A DNA stretch of 64,000 nucleotides from Granulicella pectinivorans. GTDB taxonomy: Bacteria > Acidobacteriota > Terriglobia > Terriglobales > Acidobacteriaceae. A model generated the notes under the pieces. The model was not told the DNA's origin, did no database searches, and saw only the letters and a list, made by a program, of their open reading frames with translations. Shown here piece by piece: positions 52,227 to 60,740 of this stretch. The position numbers and the translations under genes are program-made. Position 1 is the first letter of the stretch, and each line of letters begins with the position of its first letter. Where the stretch lies: assembly GCF_900114625.1 (NCBI RefSeq), contig NZ_FOZL01000002.1:496001-560000 (forward strand), written 5' to 3'.

Positions 52227-54077
52227 ATGCTTGTCTTTTCCAGGAGACGTCTGGCCGCCCTCGCCGCCACCGCCACAGCCACCGTTCTCCTCCTCCTCTG
52301 GCTCCCCTACCGCATCCCGGTCCAGCCATCCCTCTCCGAGTCCTACATCTTCGGCTTCAACAATCACGCCGGCATCGCGATCATCGCCCTGGGAGCCCTC
52401 CTCTCCGCTCTCATCGCCTGGCGCGCCCCCCTTCAGCCTTACACCGGCCTCACCGAGCAGCCTCTCCCAAAGAGCGCTCTGCATCAGGCACTCGCCGCAA
52501 CCCTCCTCGTCAACCTCTGCCTGTACCTGCTCACGCGCCGCCTGGACGGCTTCAACGAGTCCATCTACCTCGTCGATCGCATCAAGCTCCTGCTCGAAGG
52601 CAAGGTCATCTACCGCGACTTCGAGTTCGCCTACGGACCCCTTATGCTCTACGGCCCCGCATGGCTCTGCCGCCTGCACCTCCCCGTCGGAGATGCCTAC
52701 AATCTCTTCTGGATCGCCGCCAATCTCACCGGCGTCTGGATGGCCTTCAAGACTCTCCAGTGGATCGACGCGCCCGCTCCCGGCCGGCGTCTCCTCTTCG
52801 TTCTGCTCGTCTGCCTCAGCCTGCTCGCCGCGACCTCCACCGGCTTGAACTACAGTCTCATCCGCTACATCCTGCCCTGCTTCCTCGGCCTCGACCTCTA
52901 CCGCCGCCTCGCTCCCATCAATCGCCCGCGCACCCAGCCGCCCGTCATCCTGCTCGCTCTCCCCTACTCCCTCGCCATCTTCCTCGTCTCACCCGAGGTA
53001 GCACTCTCCTTCGTCCTCGGCATCTCCGTCTATCTCCTCCTCTACGGTCATCTGCGCCTGATCCCGAACCTGCTCGCGTATCTCGCCGCCCTGTCCGGCA
53101 TCGGCATTGCCATCCACCTCGCGCAACAGGCCGGGTACTTCTACACCATGAACGCCTTCCGCACCGGTGGCCTCAACTTCCCCATCATCCCCGGTCCGCA
53201 CATCCTGCTCTTCCTCCTCGCCCTCGGATTCTCATCCATCTACGCCGCCGGTCAGATCTGCCGCCGCCACCCCAGCGGCCTTCTCATGCTCCTTGCCGTC
53301 TCCGCCGCCGGAGTCGTCGGCGCGCTCAGCCGCTGCGACCAGATCCATACCTTCATGAACCCGCTCGGCCTCACCATCGCCTCCATCGCCATCGCCAACC
53401 AATACCGCAGCTTCGGAAAGGCCTTCCGCTACGCGACCCTCGCCGTCTATCTCGTCATTCCCACCCTCATCGGCGCGCCGGCACTGGCGAGATCGTTCTC
53501 CCGCGCCGCGCTCCCCTCTCTCTTCGCATGGGAGGGCAATCGCACCGGAACCGCCCTCGACCGCATCGTCTTCCGCCGCATGGAGCGCTCGCTCGGCCCC
53601 ACCCTCGCCCGCATTAAGTTCGACAACTACAAAACCTTCGCCACCGGCCACCTCCCCGCCGATCTCAGCCCCCTCTACGGATACCCGGCCGGCACCCAAT
53701 TCCTCGCGCCCTTCGGCTTCACTCCAAGCCGCTTCGGAACCGCCCACACCCCGCAGATCGACGAGGGCTACTTCCTCGAAGACATCAACCTCATCAACGA
53801 CGCAAGCGTGCAGCGCAAGGTCGCCGAGATCGCCGCCCACCCCGAGCGCCCCCTCCTCATCCTCCCCGGCCGCGAAGGCTCCTGCGTCCGGTTCGGCGAC
53901 CGGGCGATGATCCGCAGCTTATTCCTCGTGCCCTACAACCGCCCCGCCCAGCACGTTGGCGAAACCCTCAATCCCCTCTGCAACTACATACTCAACAACT
54001 ACGAGCTCAAACTCCCCGATACCCCGATGCGCTACGGCTACGCCGTCTGGCAGCGACGCACCCCGCCACCCGCCTAA
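52227..54077 (+). CDS. Polytopic membrane protein, GT-C glycosyltransferase-like
   Basis: 616 residues with about ten or more hydrophobic segments, beginning with a typical uncleaved signal anchor (LAALAATATATVLLLLWLP). After two helices an extracytoplasmic loop carries acidic and aromatic residues (FNESIYLVDRIKLLLEG... FEFAYGPLMLYGP), the usual place of the catalytic Asp/Glu in GT-C enzymes. A soluble C-terminal region follows the membrane part. The resemblance to lipid-linked sugar transferases is by architecture only. It lies, on the opposite strand, in the block between rplK and rplA. Confidence 0.6.
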   Translation: MLVFSRRRLAALAATATATVLLLLWLPYRIPVQPSLSESYIFGFNNHAGIAIIALGALLSALIAWRAPLQPYTGLTEQPLPKSALHQALAATLLVNLCLYLLTRRLDGFNESIYLVDRIKLLLEGKVIYRDFEFAYGPLMLYGPAWLCRLHLPVGDAYNLFWIAANLTGVWMAFKTLQWIDAPAPGRRLLFVLLVCLSLLAATSTGLNYSLIRYILPCFLGLDLYRRLAPINRPRTQPPVILLALPYSLAIFLVSPEVALSFVLGISVYLLLYGHLRLIPNLLAYLAALSGIGIAIHLAQQAGYFYTMNAFRTGGLNFPIIPGPHILLFLLALGFSSIYAAGQICRRHPSGLLMLLAVSAAGVVGALSRCDQIHTFMNPLGLTIASIAIANQYRSFGKAFRYATLAVYLVIPTLIGAPALARSFSRAALPSLFAWEGNRTGTALDRIVFRRMERSLGPTLARIKFDNYKTFATGHLPADLSPLYGYPAGTQFLAPFGFTPSRFGTAHTPQIDEGYFLEDINLINDASVQRKVAEIAAHPERPLLILPGREGSCVRFGDRAMIRSLFLVPYNRPAQHVGETLNPLCNYILNNYELKLPDTPMRYGYAVWQRRTPPPA

Positions 54078-54641
54078 CCCCAGATCCGCCCCATCGCCAA
54101 CTCAAACCCAGCCACAATCCCAGTCCCCTGCATCGACGTCAGATCACGGAGAAACTCCGGCTCGTCCCCTTGACGGTAGATCGCCACCGCACGCTCCACC
54201 GGATCGATCAGCCAGCCCACCTGTGCTCCATTCGACATCCACTGCTCCATCTCTTCCGCGAGGTCCTAAGACATCGCTCGGCGAACGCAGCGCAATCACA
54301 AGATCCGGACACAGTGGCGCAAAACTGGCTCGCTGAGCTTCTGTCAGCGCCTCCCAGCGCGACGATTGCAGCCACGCTGCATCGGCAGCCCGCCCCGAGC
54401 CATCGGGCAAAGTAAACCCACCATTCGACTCGAAAACGACTACCCGCCCATCCCCTTCGGCCCATTCATCCAGCAGCCGGACAAGCCGGGTCTTCGGGAT
54501 GCTCGTCTGACTGCCAGAAGGCGACATAGTCAAAATCTCTCCGTTCGCTTCCCGCTCCACGCGTAACGTCTCATTGGCCGCACTGAACCGCATCAACTCC
54601 TCATCGCTCAACGAAGACGCCCTCTCCACCTTCGGTGCCAA
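54074..54641 (-). pseudogene. Uma2-family endonuclease-like protein, frameshifted
   Basis: The N-terminal part (SLSDEELMRFSAANETLRVERE... EILTMSPSG, through LVIALRSPSD) is typical of the Uma2/DUF820 restriction-endonuclease-like family. After SPSDVL the frame becomes unrelated, while a different frame continues perfectly as DLAEEMEQWMSNGAQVGWLIDP down to a TAG at 54076-54074. Removing one C from the CC at 54265-54266 restores a protein of about 188 residues with the expected C-terminus. The stop overlaps the stop of the convergent membrane-protein gene. It is either a real one-base insertion or a sequencing error. Confidence 0.75.
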
Positions 54642-54822
54642 CGCCCTCTACCGCGACGCACTCCTCTCCCTCATCCGTCAGTGGATAGGCAATCCCGCAC
54701 CGACTCAAAGCTCATAATCCCATCCCCCTAGCCGACCAGTCTGCCACGTAAAGCGAAAATAAAGCGAAAAGTATTGACTCCTGACCGCACCTTCGCTACT
54801 CTCATCTTCAAGAGGCGAAGAT

Positions 54823-55917
54823 ATGGCGAAAGCACCGGACACAACCGCTCCCACGCTCTTCCACATCCTTCCCTCTGCCCTGCCCACAGGCCTCGCCCGG
54901 CTTGCTGCGGAGGCCGAACCGGCTGGAGCGGGACACGAGATCGAGTTCAAATCTCTCGAGACCCGCTCCATCCTGAACAAGTCCCTCTCGAAGCGTCAAC
55001 TCTCGCTCGCCTGGTCCATTAACCCCTACCGCGGATGCGAGTTCGCCTGCCGCTACTGCTACGCACGTTACACCCACGAATTTCTGGAGCCGGCGGGGGC
55101 GACAGAGCCGTCCGTCTCGAACGCAGAGCATCAGCCACAAAGCTGGGCCACTGCGTTCGAGCGGCGGATCTTCCTCAAGCAACACGCTGCCTGGCTCCTT
55201 GAGCAGGATCTCCACAAAGTCCCTCACGGCGAAGAAATCGCCCTCGGCACAGCCACCGACCCCTACCAGCCCATCGAGCGCAAAGCCGGAATTACCCGCT
55301 CCCTCCTCGAAGTCTTCGCCCGCAGGCAGGGTCACCGGATCGGCATCATCACCAAGTCCAACCTCATCCTTCGCGACATCGATCTCCTCACCCGGATCGC
55401 CGCCCGCAACACCCTCGTCCTTCACCTGACGATCACCACCACCGACACCGATCTCGCCCGCCTCCTCGAACCCCGCGCCCCACGCCCCGACCTCCGCTTC
55501 CAGGCCGTCACCAAACTCCGCGAAGCAGGCCTCACCGCCGGCATCCTCTGCTCGCCGCTCCTCCCCGGCATTACGGACAACGCCGAGGCCCTCGACCGCA
55601 TGGCCACCCGCGCCGCCTACGCCCGCGCCAGCTTCTTCGCGGCCTCACCCCTGTTCTTGAAACAGTGCTCGCGCCCTACCTATCTGAGCTTCGTCCGCGA
55701 GCACTTCCCCCATCTCCTGTCCCGCTACGAACAGCACTTCCGCACCACCGACTTCGCTCCCCAGCCCTACCGCGAGCGCATGGCAACGCTCGTCCGCGCA
55801 GCCTGCCGCCGCCACCATCTCCCCGAACGCTCCACCGATGCCCTCCTCACCCGCGACATCGGTCGCAAGCCACCCGCCTCCGTCCACCAACCCAGCCAGC
55901 AGAGGCTCTTTGCATGA
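54823..55917 (+). CDS. PA0069-family radical SAM protein
   Basis: A 364-residue radical SAM enzyme related to spore photoproduct lyase. The iron-sulfur cysteines are in RGCEFACRYCYARYTHEF (C72, C76, C79; CxxxCxxC), followed by KRIGIITKSNLILRDIDLL-like core strands and a C-terminal FVREHFPHLLSRYEQHF. The N-terminal SLETRSILNKS and SLAWSINPYRGC segments are characteristic. The reaction is unknown. It is the third gene in the block that splits rplK from rplA and stands on the plus strand. Confidence 0.88.
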   Translation: MAKAPDTTAPTLFHILPSALPTGLARLAAEAEPAGAGHEIEFKSLETRSILNKSLSKRQLSLAWSINPYRGCEFACRYCYARYTHEFLEPAGATEPSVSNAEHQPQSWATAFERRIFLKQHAAWLLEQDLHKVPHGEEIALGTATDPYQPIERKAGITRSLLEVFARRQGHRIGIITKSNLILRDIDLLTRIAARNTLVLHLTITTTDTDLARLLEPRAPRPDLRFQAVTKLREAGLTAGILCSPLLPGITDNAEALDRMATRAAYARASFFAASPLFLKQCSRPTYLSFVREHFPHLLSRYEQHFRTTDFAPQPYRERMATLVRAACRRHHLPERSTDALLTRDIGRKPPASVHQPSQQRLFA

Positions 55918-55934
55918 GCTCGCCCACAAACTTC

Positions 55935-55972
55935 TGTCACTCTGAGCGAAGCCAACAAATCCCGGTATTTTG
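55935..55972. repeat. Dispersed intergenic repeat of the 'TGTCATTCTGAGCGAAGC' type
   Basis: The segment begins TGTCACTCTGAGCGAAGCC and ends in a CCCGGTATTTTG-like tail. I recognise this from many bacterial intergenic regions, including acidobacterial ones, as a repeated element. Only one copy is evident in this window, so the assignment rests on recall. The rest of 55918-56226 shows no convincing gene. Confidence 0.4.
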
Positions 55973-56226
55973 TTCGGAGCGCATGAGAGCCCGATGGCAG
56001 GCGAGACAATCTCACAGCCTCGCCTGCTTCAGCCGAAACCAGATCCCGATAGATCCACCGCAACGAAAAAAGCGAACGTTCCGCTCGCCTCCAAAATCCA
56101 GGCCAGCCGCAAGAACGCGCAGGCGAAGAACTCCCAGGTCAGCCCCACGAAGGCCCAGGCGCAGCACGTAGAAGCCACAATGCGTCCGCCCCGTGCACAG
56201 CAGACCAATTCCCTTGCACCAACACG

Positions 56227-56256
56227 AAAAGGCGGAGCACCCGAAGGCGCTCCGCC
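56227..56256 (-). terminator. Intrinsic terminator directly after rplK
   Basis: An 8-bp GC-rich stem (56231-56238 with 56249-56256) with a 10-nt loop reads into TTTT on the minus strand, about 18 nt after the rplK stop. It ends the secE-nusG-rplK transcript before rplA. Confidence 0.8.
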
Positions 56257-56274
56257 GAGACGTTCGTTCAAAAG

Positions 56275-56709
56275 TTACGCGACGACTTCGATGCCCATCG
56301 AGCGGGCGGTGCCGCGGATGGTCTTCGAAGCGGATTCCACCGAAGCGGCGTTCATGTCCGGCATCTTCATCGTGGCGATCTCGCGGATCTGCTTCTCAGT
56401 CACCTTGCCGATCTTCTCCTTGTTCGGAGTGCCGGAGCCCTTCGCGATACCGGCAGCCTTCATCAGGAGAACCGGCGCCGGAGGCGTCTTGGTGATGAAC
56501 GTGAACGTCTTGTCCGCGTACACGGTGATGACGACCGGAATCGTCATGCCCGTCATCTCAGGCGTGGAGGTGCGTGCGTTGAACTGCTTGCAGAACTCCA
56601 TGATGTTGACCTGAGCCTGACCCAGTGCGGGGCCGACCGGCGGTGCGGGGGTAGCCTTGCCACCCGTAATCTGGAGCTTTACGTATCCGTTGATCTTCTT
56701 CGGTGCCAT
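56275..56709 (-). CDS. rplK: Ribosomal protein L11
   Basis: A 144-residue 50S protein of the GTPase centre. The N-terminus VKLQITGGKATPAPPVGPALGQ and the C-terminal RNA-binding domain (SVESASKTIRGTARSMGIEV) are canonical. It follows nusG by 68 nt and is followed by its own terminator, unlike the usual rplK-rplA pair. Confidence 0.97.
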   Translation of the reverse strand: MAPKKINGYVKLQITGGKATPAPPVGPALGQAQVNIMEFCKQFNARTSTPEMTGMTIPVVITVYADKTFTFITKTPPAPVLLMKAAGIAKGSGTPNKEKIGKVTEKQIREIATMKMPDMNAASVESASKTIRGTARSMGIEVVA

Positions 56710-56777
56710 TGCGGTTCCTCTTTATGCTTTCGAGCGGCAGACTCTGCCTGCTGCTTTGCTTGAAGTACTAAACTTGT

Positions 56778-57452
56778 TTACTGATCTTCTGTCCCGTCGA
56801 ACTTGTCGACCTTCGAGAACTCGATCTCGACCGGAGTCGAACGACCGAAGATGCTCACCATCACCTTCAACGTCTGCTTGTCTTCGTTCACATCGTCGAC
56901 CGCGCCGTTGAAGTTCGCGAACGGACCTTCGTTGATCCGGACCTGCTCGCCCTTCTCGAACTTGATCTTCATCGTCGGCTTCTCCTTCGAGACATCCGAA
57001 CGGAACAGGATCGAGCTCACCTCGGCCTCGGACAGTGCAACCGGCTTATCGCCAGTACCCAGAAAGCCCGTAACCCGCGGCGTGTTCTTGATCACATGCC
57101 AAAGATCGTTGTCGAGCTCCATCTCCACCAGAACATACCCTGGCAGAAACACGCGCTCGATCACATACTTCTTGCCATTCCGCAGTTCGGTCACAGGCTC
57201 GGTCGGAATCATGATCCGCCCGATGCGGTTCTCCAAGCCAAAAGCCTGAATCCGGCTCTCCAGCGACTCCCGAACCTTGCGCTCGAAACCCGAGTACGCG
57301 TGGATGATGTACCACTTGAAATTCTCGTTGACGGGCGGAGCAAGCTGCTCGGCGTCACCGGCCGGCGGAACGATCGCATCGCCGCCAGGGGTAAAATCGT
57401 CTTCCGGATTCAGTGCTTCTTCCGCCATGAGTACATCCTTTTGCTTCGTCAT
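56778..57452 (-). CDS. nusG: Transcription termination/antitermination protein NusG
   Basis: 224 residues. An acidic Pro-rich N-terminal extension precedes the NGN domain (KWYIIHAYSGFERKVRESLE... FLPGYVLVEME) and the C-terminal KOW domain (GEQVRINEGPFANFNG). NusG binds RNA polymerase and links it to Rho or the ribosome. Start 57452 keeps the longest frame; ATG 57428 has a better AAGGA element and may be the true start. Confidence 0.95.
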   Translation of the reverse strand: MTKQKDVLMAEEALNPEDDFTPGGDAIVPPAGDAEQLAPPVNENFKWYIIHAYSGFERKVRESLESRIQAFGLENRIGRIMIPTEPVTELRNGKKYVIERVFLPGYVLVEMELDNDLWHVIKNTPRVTGFLGTGDKPVALSEAEVSSILFRSDVSKEKPTMKIKFEKGEQVRINEGPFANFNGAVDDVNEDKQTLKVMVSIFGRSTPVEIEFSKVDKFDGTEDQ

Positions 57453-57507
57453 CGACTTCTTTCTAATCCTGCATACTGGCCCGGAGAGTGCTCTCGAACG
57501 CAGCTCT

Positions 57508-57768
57508 TTAGTGTGTAGCCTTCTTCAAAACCCACTCGATCGCATGACCCAGGGTGTAGTCCACGATCAGAAAGTACGCGGCAAATACAAATACCGTCAC
57601 AATCACCACGATCGTCGTCGCCTGGACCTCATCGCGAGTCGGCGTAATCACCTTGCGCATCTCGCTGCGAACATCATGGAGGAAGCTGCGCAGACGCGCA
57701 GGCGTGTCCTTCATCTGCTGGAGACCGTTGTTTGGGGTTGTTTCTGCGACTGCGATCGTCTTTGCCAT
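57508..57768 (-). CDS. secE: Protein translocase subunit SecE
   Basis: An 86-residue subunit with one transmembrane helix near the C-terminus (VVIVTVFVFAAYFLIVDYTLG) and the conserved amphipathic segment before it (FLHDVRSEMRKVITPTRDEV). It clamps SecY in the Sec channel. ATG 57768 is preferred; a TTG 24 nt upstream is in frame. Located between tRNA-Trp and nusG, as in many bacteria. Confidence 0.93.
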   Translation of the reverse strand: MAKTIAVAETTPNNGLQQMKDTPARLRSFLHDVRSEMRKVITPTRDEVQATTIVVIVTVFVFAAYFLIVDYTLGHAIEWVLKKATH

Positions 57769-57840
57769 GGCTGCTGTCAAACCTTCGTACAACGGAATCT
57801 ACACTGCGTCTTTTCAGGGACGTTTAAAACAAAGAACTGG

Positions 57841-57913
57841 CGGGGGAGCTCGGATTCGAACCGAGAAGTTCGGTTTTGGAGACCGACAGTTTAACCGTTG
57901 AGCTTACTCCCCC
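57841..57913 (-). tRNA. tRNA-Trp (anticodon CCA)
   Basis: A 73-nt cloverleaf: acceptor stem GGGGGAG/CTCCCCC, anticodon loop CTCCAAA with CCA, T-arm with GGTTCGAATCC, and discriminator G. The terminal CCA is not encoded. It lies between tuf and secE. Confidence 0.95.
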
Positions 57914-58017
57914 AAGGTATGCCGGAAAACCCCAGCGACCGGGTAGCTCACAACTTCGCCACAACCATGCACGCTCAAAACAACGCGCATGTACTATCCT
58001 AACCGATTTGCGCCGAA

Positions 58018-58041
58018 GCGGCCCGGAAACATCCGGGCCGC
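58018..58041 (-). terminator. Hairpin downstream of tuf
   Basis: A perfect 9-bp GC-rich stem (58018-58026 with 58033-58041) with a 6-nt loop lies about 45 nt after the tuf stop. The following T content on the minus strand is poor, so termination may be partial and allow read-through to tRNA-Trp and secE. Confidence 0.5.
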
Positions 58042-58087
58042 TCATGCACTCGACCAGAGTTTGATCCCTGTTCGCTTATCCCTGCAC

Positions 58088-59275
58088 TTACTTGATGATC
58101 TCGGAGATCGTACCGGCTCCGACCGTGCGTCCGCCTTCGCGGATCGCAAAGCGCAGACCCTTCTCCATCGCAACCGGCGTGTGCAGCGTAATCTCGAGCT
58201 GCACGTTATCGCCCGGCATCACCATCTCGATACCGGCCGGCAGCTTCGCCGAACCCGTCACGTCGGTGGTACGGAAGTAGAACTGAGGACGGTAGCCGTT
58301 GAAGAACGGAGTGTGACGTCCACCCTCTTCCTTCGACAGCACATAGATCTCACCCTTGAACTCGGTGTGCGGCGTGATCGAGTTCGGCTTGGCCAGAACC
58401 ATGCCGCGCTCCACGTCTTCCTTCGCGATACCGCGGAGCAACAGACCCGCGTTATCACCGGCAAGACCCTCGTCAAGCTGCTTCTTGAACATCTCGACGC
58501 CGGTGCAAACCGTGTTCTGCGTGTCGCGGAATCCAACGATCTGGCAGGCCTCGCCCACCTTGATCTTGCCGCGCTCGATACGGCCCGTCACCACGGTTCC
58601 ACGACCCGAGATCGAGAAGATGTCTTCGATCGGCATCAGGAACGCCAGGTCCACCGCGCGCTCCGGCTGCGGGATGTACTTGTCGACCGCAGCCATCAGC
58701 TCGTCGATCTTCGCTTCCCACTGGGGCTCGCCGTTCAGCGCGCCCAGAGCCGAACCACGGATGATCGGGGTGTCGTCGCCAGGATACTCATACTTGTCCA
58801 GAAGCTCGCGGACTTCCATCTCGACCAGCTCAATCAGCTCTTCGTCTTCGACGGCGTCGCACTTGTTCAGGAACACCACGATGTACGGAACGCCAACCTG
58901 GCGAGCGAGCAGAACGTGCTCCTTCGTCTGAGGCATCGGACCGTCGGTCGCGGCAACCACCAGGATCGCGCCGTCCATCTGTGCCGCACCGGTGATCATG
59001 TTCTTGATGTAATCGGCGTGACCGGGACAGTCGACGTGCGCATAGTGACGGTTCGGCGTCTCGTACTCCACGTGCGAGGTCGCGATCGTGATACCGCGCT
59101 CACGCTCTTCCGGAGCGTTGTCGATCGTGTCGAACGAACGGAAGGTGTTGTTCGGGTTGTGCTTCGAAAGAACCTTCGTGATCGCTGCCGTCAGCGTCGT
59201 TTTGCCGTGATCGATGTGACCAACGGTGCCAATGTTGACGTGCGGTTTCGACCGGTCAAACTTTTCCTTACCCAT
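58088..59275 (-). CDS. tuf: Elongation factor Tu
   Basis: A 395-residue GTPase that delivers aminoacyl-tRNA to the ribosome. G motifs: GHIDHGKTT, DCPGHADY, NKCD and the SAL loop (GSALGAL). Ile replaces the common Val in GHVDHGKT. Domain 2 and 3 motifs (GRGTVVTGRIERG, FAIREGGRTVGAG) are intact. AGAGGAG precedes ATG 59275 at 8 nt. It sits behind four tRNA genes, as E. coli tufB does. Confidence 0.98.
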   Translation of the reverse strand: MGKEKFDRSKPHVNIGTVGHIDHGKTTLTAAITKVLSKHNPNNTFRSFDTIDNAPEERERGITIATSHVEYETPNRHYAHVDCPGHADYIKNMITGAAQMDGAILVVAATDGPMPQTKEHVLLARQVGVPYIVVFLNKCDAVEDEELIELVEMEVRELLDKYEYPGDDTPIIRGSALGALNGEPQWEAKIDELMAAVDKYIPQPERAVDLAFLMPIEDIFSISGRGTVVTGRIERGKIKVGEACQIVGFRDTQNTVCTGVEMFKKQLDEGLAGDNAGLLLRGIAKEDVERGMVLAKPNSITPHTEFKGEIYVLSKEEGGRHTPFFNGYRPQFYFRTTDVTGSAKLPAGIEMVMPGDNVQLEITLHTPVAMEKGLRFAIREGGRTVGAGTISEIIK

Positions 59276-59353
59276 TTGAAAAACTCCTCTTAGCAAAAAA
59301 GCTTTGTTTTAGTTTTTTACTTTGTGCCGTCGCCGGAACCCAGTAGCCGGAAC

Positions 59354-59671
59354 TCAGTAATAGGCGTACAGCTTGAAGAACTTTTGACGCAGCTCCGGAG
59401 CGACATGCTCAAGGGCTGCAAGGTACAGCTCGCGGATCATACCCTGGTCACCATTGCCCAGGCGGTTGTACTCGCCCTTGGCCTGCGGACCAAGCATTCC
59501 CTTGCCGAGAACGACCTCAAAGTCGCGGATCCGCAAACTTGCGCGATCGAGCGACTTGAGAAAATCCGCAACCTTCGCCTGCGCGAAGGAAGTCTCGATA
59601 GCCGAGCGAACCGCACCAAACGTCTGCGGATCGGCTACCGGAATCGTTGCCTGCTGATACCCCTGATTCAA
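59354..59671 (-). CDS. Conserved-looking protein of unknown function upstream of tuf
   Basis: 105 residues starting at a TTG with GGAG 5 nt upstream. It is helical, with IETSFAQAKVADFLKSLDRASLRIRDFEVVL and ELYLAALEHVAPELRQKFF, and has no membrane segment or known motif. It lies 78 nt before tuf and after tRNA-Gly, in the same direction, so it should be co-transcribed with EF-Tu. A translation-related role is possible but unproven. Confidence 0.6.
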   Translation of the reverse strand: MNQGYQQATIPVADPQTFGAVRSAIETSFAQAKVADFLKSLDRASLRIRDFEVVLGKGMLGPQAKGEYNRLGNGDQGMIRELYLAALEHVAPELRQKFFKLYAYY

Positions 59672-59700
59672 TCCAACTCCTACGGCTACTCTCTAGAATT

Positions 59701-59775
59701 TGGAGCGGGAGACGGGAATCGGACCCGCGACCAACAGCTTGGAAGGCTGTGACTCTACCACTGAGTTACTCCCGC
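59701..59775 (-). tRNA. tRNA-Gly (anticodon TCC)
   Basis: 75 nt including an encoded CCA. Acceptor GCGGGAG/CTCCCGC, discriminator T, anticodon loop CTTCCAA with TCC, and T-loop GGTCCGATTCC. Confidence 0.95.
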
Positions 59776-59797
59776 CCTGCACTGCAACGTTCGAAAA

Positions 59798-59872
<75 letters not shown>

Positions 59873-59892
59873 ATTCTTACCACCCAACCCGG

Positions 59893-60102
59893 CTACTCCA
59901 GACGCCGATAAGTTGAGCCTGTACCACTGTATCGCGGACGGAACCGTAACACCAGCACCCGGAACGCGGAAAAACCAAGCATTAACCAAGCGACGTACCG
60001 AAACCGACCCGGATCCATCGTCTGCCATACAAGCAATGCCAGTCCAGCAAGCAACACAAGGGCAATCACCAAACGCCCATCACCACGAGGAGTCATATCC
60101 AT
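59893..60102 (-). CDS. Small two-span membrane protein between tRNA genes
   Basis: 69 residues with two hydrophobic helices (RLVIALVLLAGLALLVW and YVAWLMLGFSAFRVLVL) and basic ends. GAGGAGG lies 4 nt before ATG 60102, a near-ideal ribosome-binding site, which argues that this is a real gene although it sits between tRNA-Tyr and tRNA-Thr. No family recognised. Confidence 0.65.
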   Translation of the reverse strand: MDMTPRGDGRLVIALVLLAGLALLVWQTMDPGRFRYVAWLMLGFSAFRVLVLRFRPRYSGTGSTYRRLE

Positions 60103-60131
60103 ACGACCTCCTCAACACAACAAAAATTGAA

Positions 60132-60218
60132 TGGTGCACAGGGGAGGATTCGAACCTCCGTAGCGCATAACGCGGCAGATTTACAGTCTGCTGCCATTAA
60201 CCACTCGGCCACCTGTGC
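60132..60218 (-). tRNA. tRNA-Tyr (anticodon GTA)
   Basis: 87 nt including an encoded CCA, with the long variable arm of class II tRNAs. Acceptor GCACAGG/CCTGTGC, discriminator A, anticodon loop CTGTAAA with GTA, and T-loop GGTTCGAATCC. The interval 60219-60406 to the next tRNA shows no gene. Confidence 0.95.
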
Positions 60219-60406
60219 ACGTCCTGCAACATTCCCTTCGCCTTCACCGGAACCCGCCACACCCCAACCAAAAACCCGCCCGCTCTCGCGAGACCAAAGT
60301 TCCAGTGAGGATTGAGGAGGAGATCCATGCGCCGAACCCGGGTGGGCTACAGCTAAAACATCCTTCAAAACCACATCGTTCTCTTGCTCAGGCCGACTGA
60401 AAAGTA

Positions 60407-60482
60407 TGGAGCTGACGAAGGGATTTGAACCCCCGACCCTCTGATTACAAATCAGATGCTCTACCAGCTGAGCTACGCCAGC
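60407..60482 (-). tRNA. tRNA-Thr (anticodon TGT)
   Basis: 76 nt including an encoded CCA. Acceptor GCTGGCG/CGTCAGC, anticodon loop TTTGTAA with TGT, and T-loop GGTTCAAATCC. It is the first gene of the minus-strand tRNA-tuf-secE-nusG-rplK series. Confidence 0.95.
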
Positions 60483-60740
60483 CTGAACAGCCTGCATTGC
60501 TCCCCGGCCCAGCCAGACAACGCATGTGCAACGCGCCAATCTGCCCGCGCAGAAGTGCGCCGCAAGATCAGACTTTACCACACTGCCAACCCCGGGGTAA
60601 AGCCCCGCCTGGCGCCGGTATAATCGCCCACATTCGGCGTTTCCCACACGCCGCAACCCAAACAGCCCCGCAGCAATCAAACGAGACAGCGCACCGCTCC
60701 GTGGCGAACGCTCAAAACACCATACCCCAAGGATTCCGCA

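Noticed and set aside
56029..56271. An 80-codon minus-strand frame beyond rplK with a hydrophobic stretch
   Set aside because: It starts inside the region around the rplK terminator and lacks a convincing start; kept only as possible debris in a finding.
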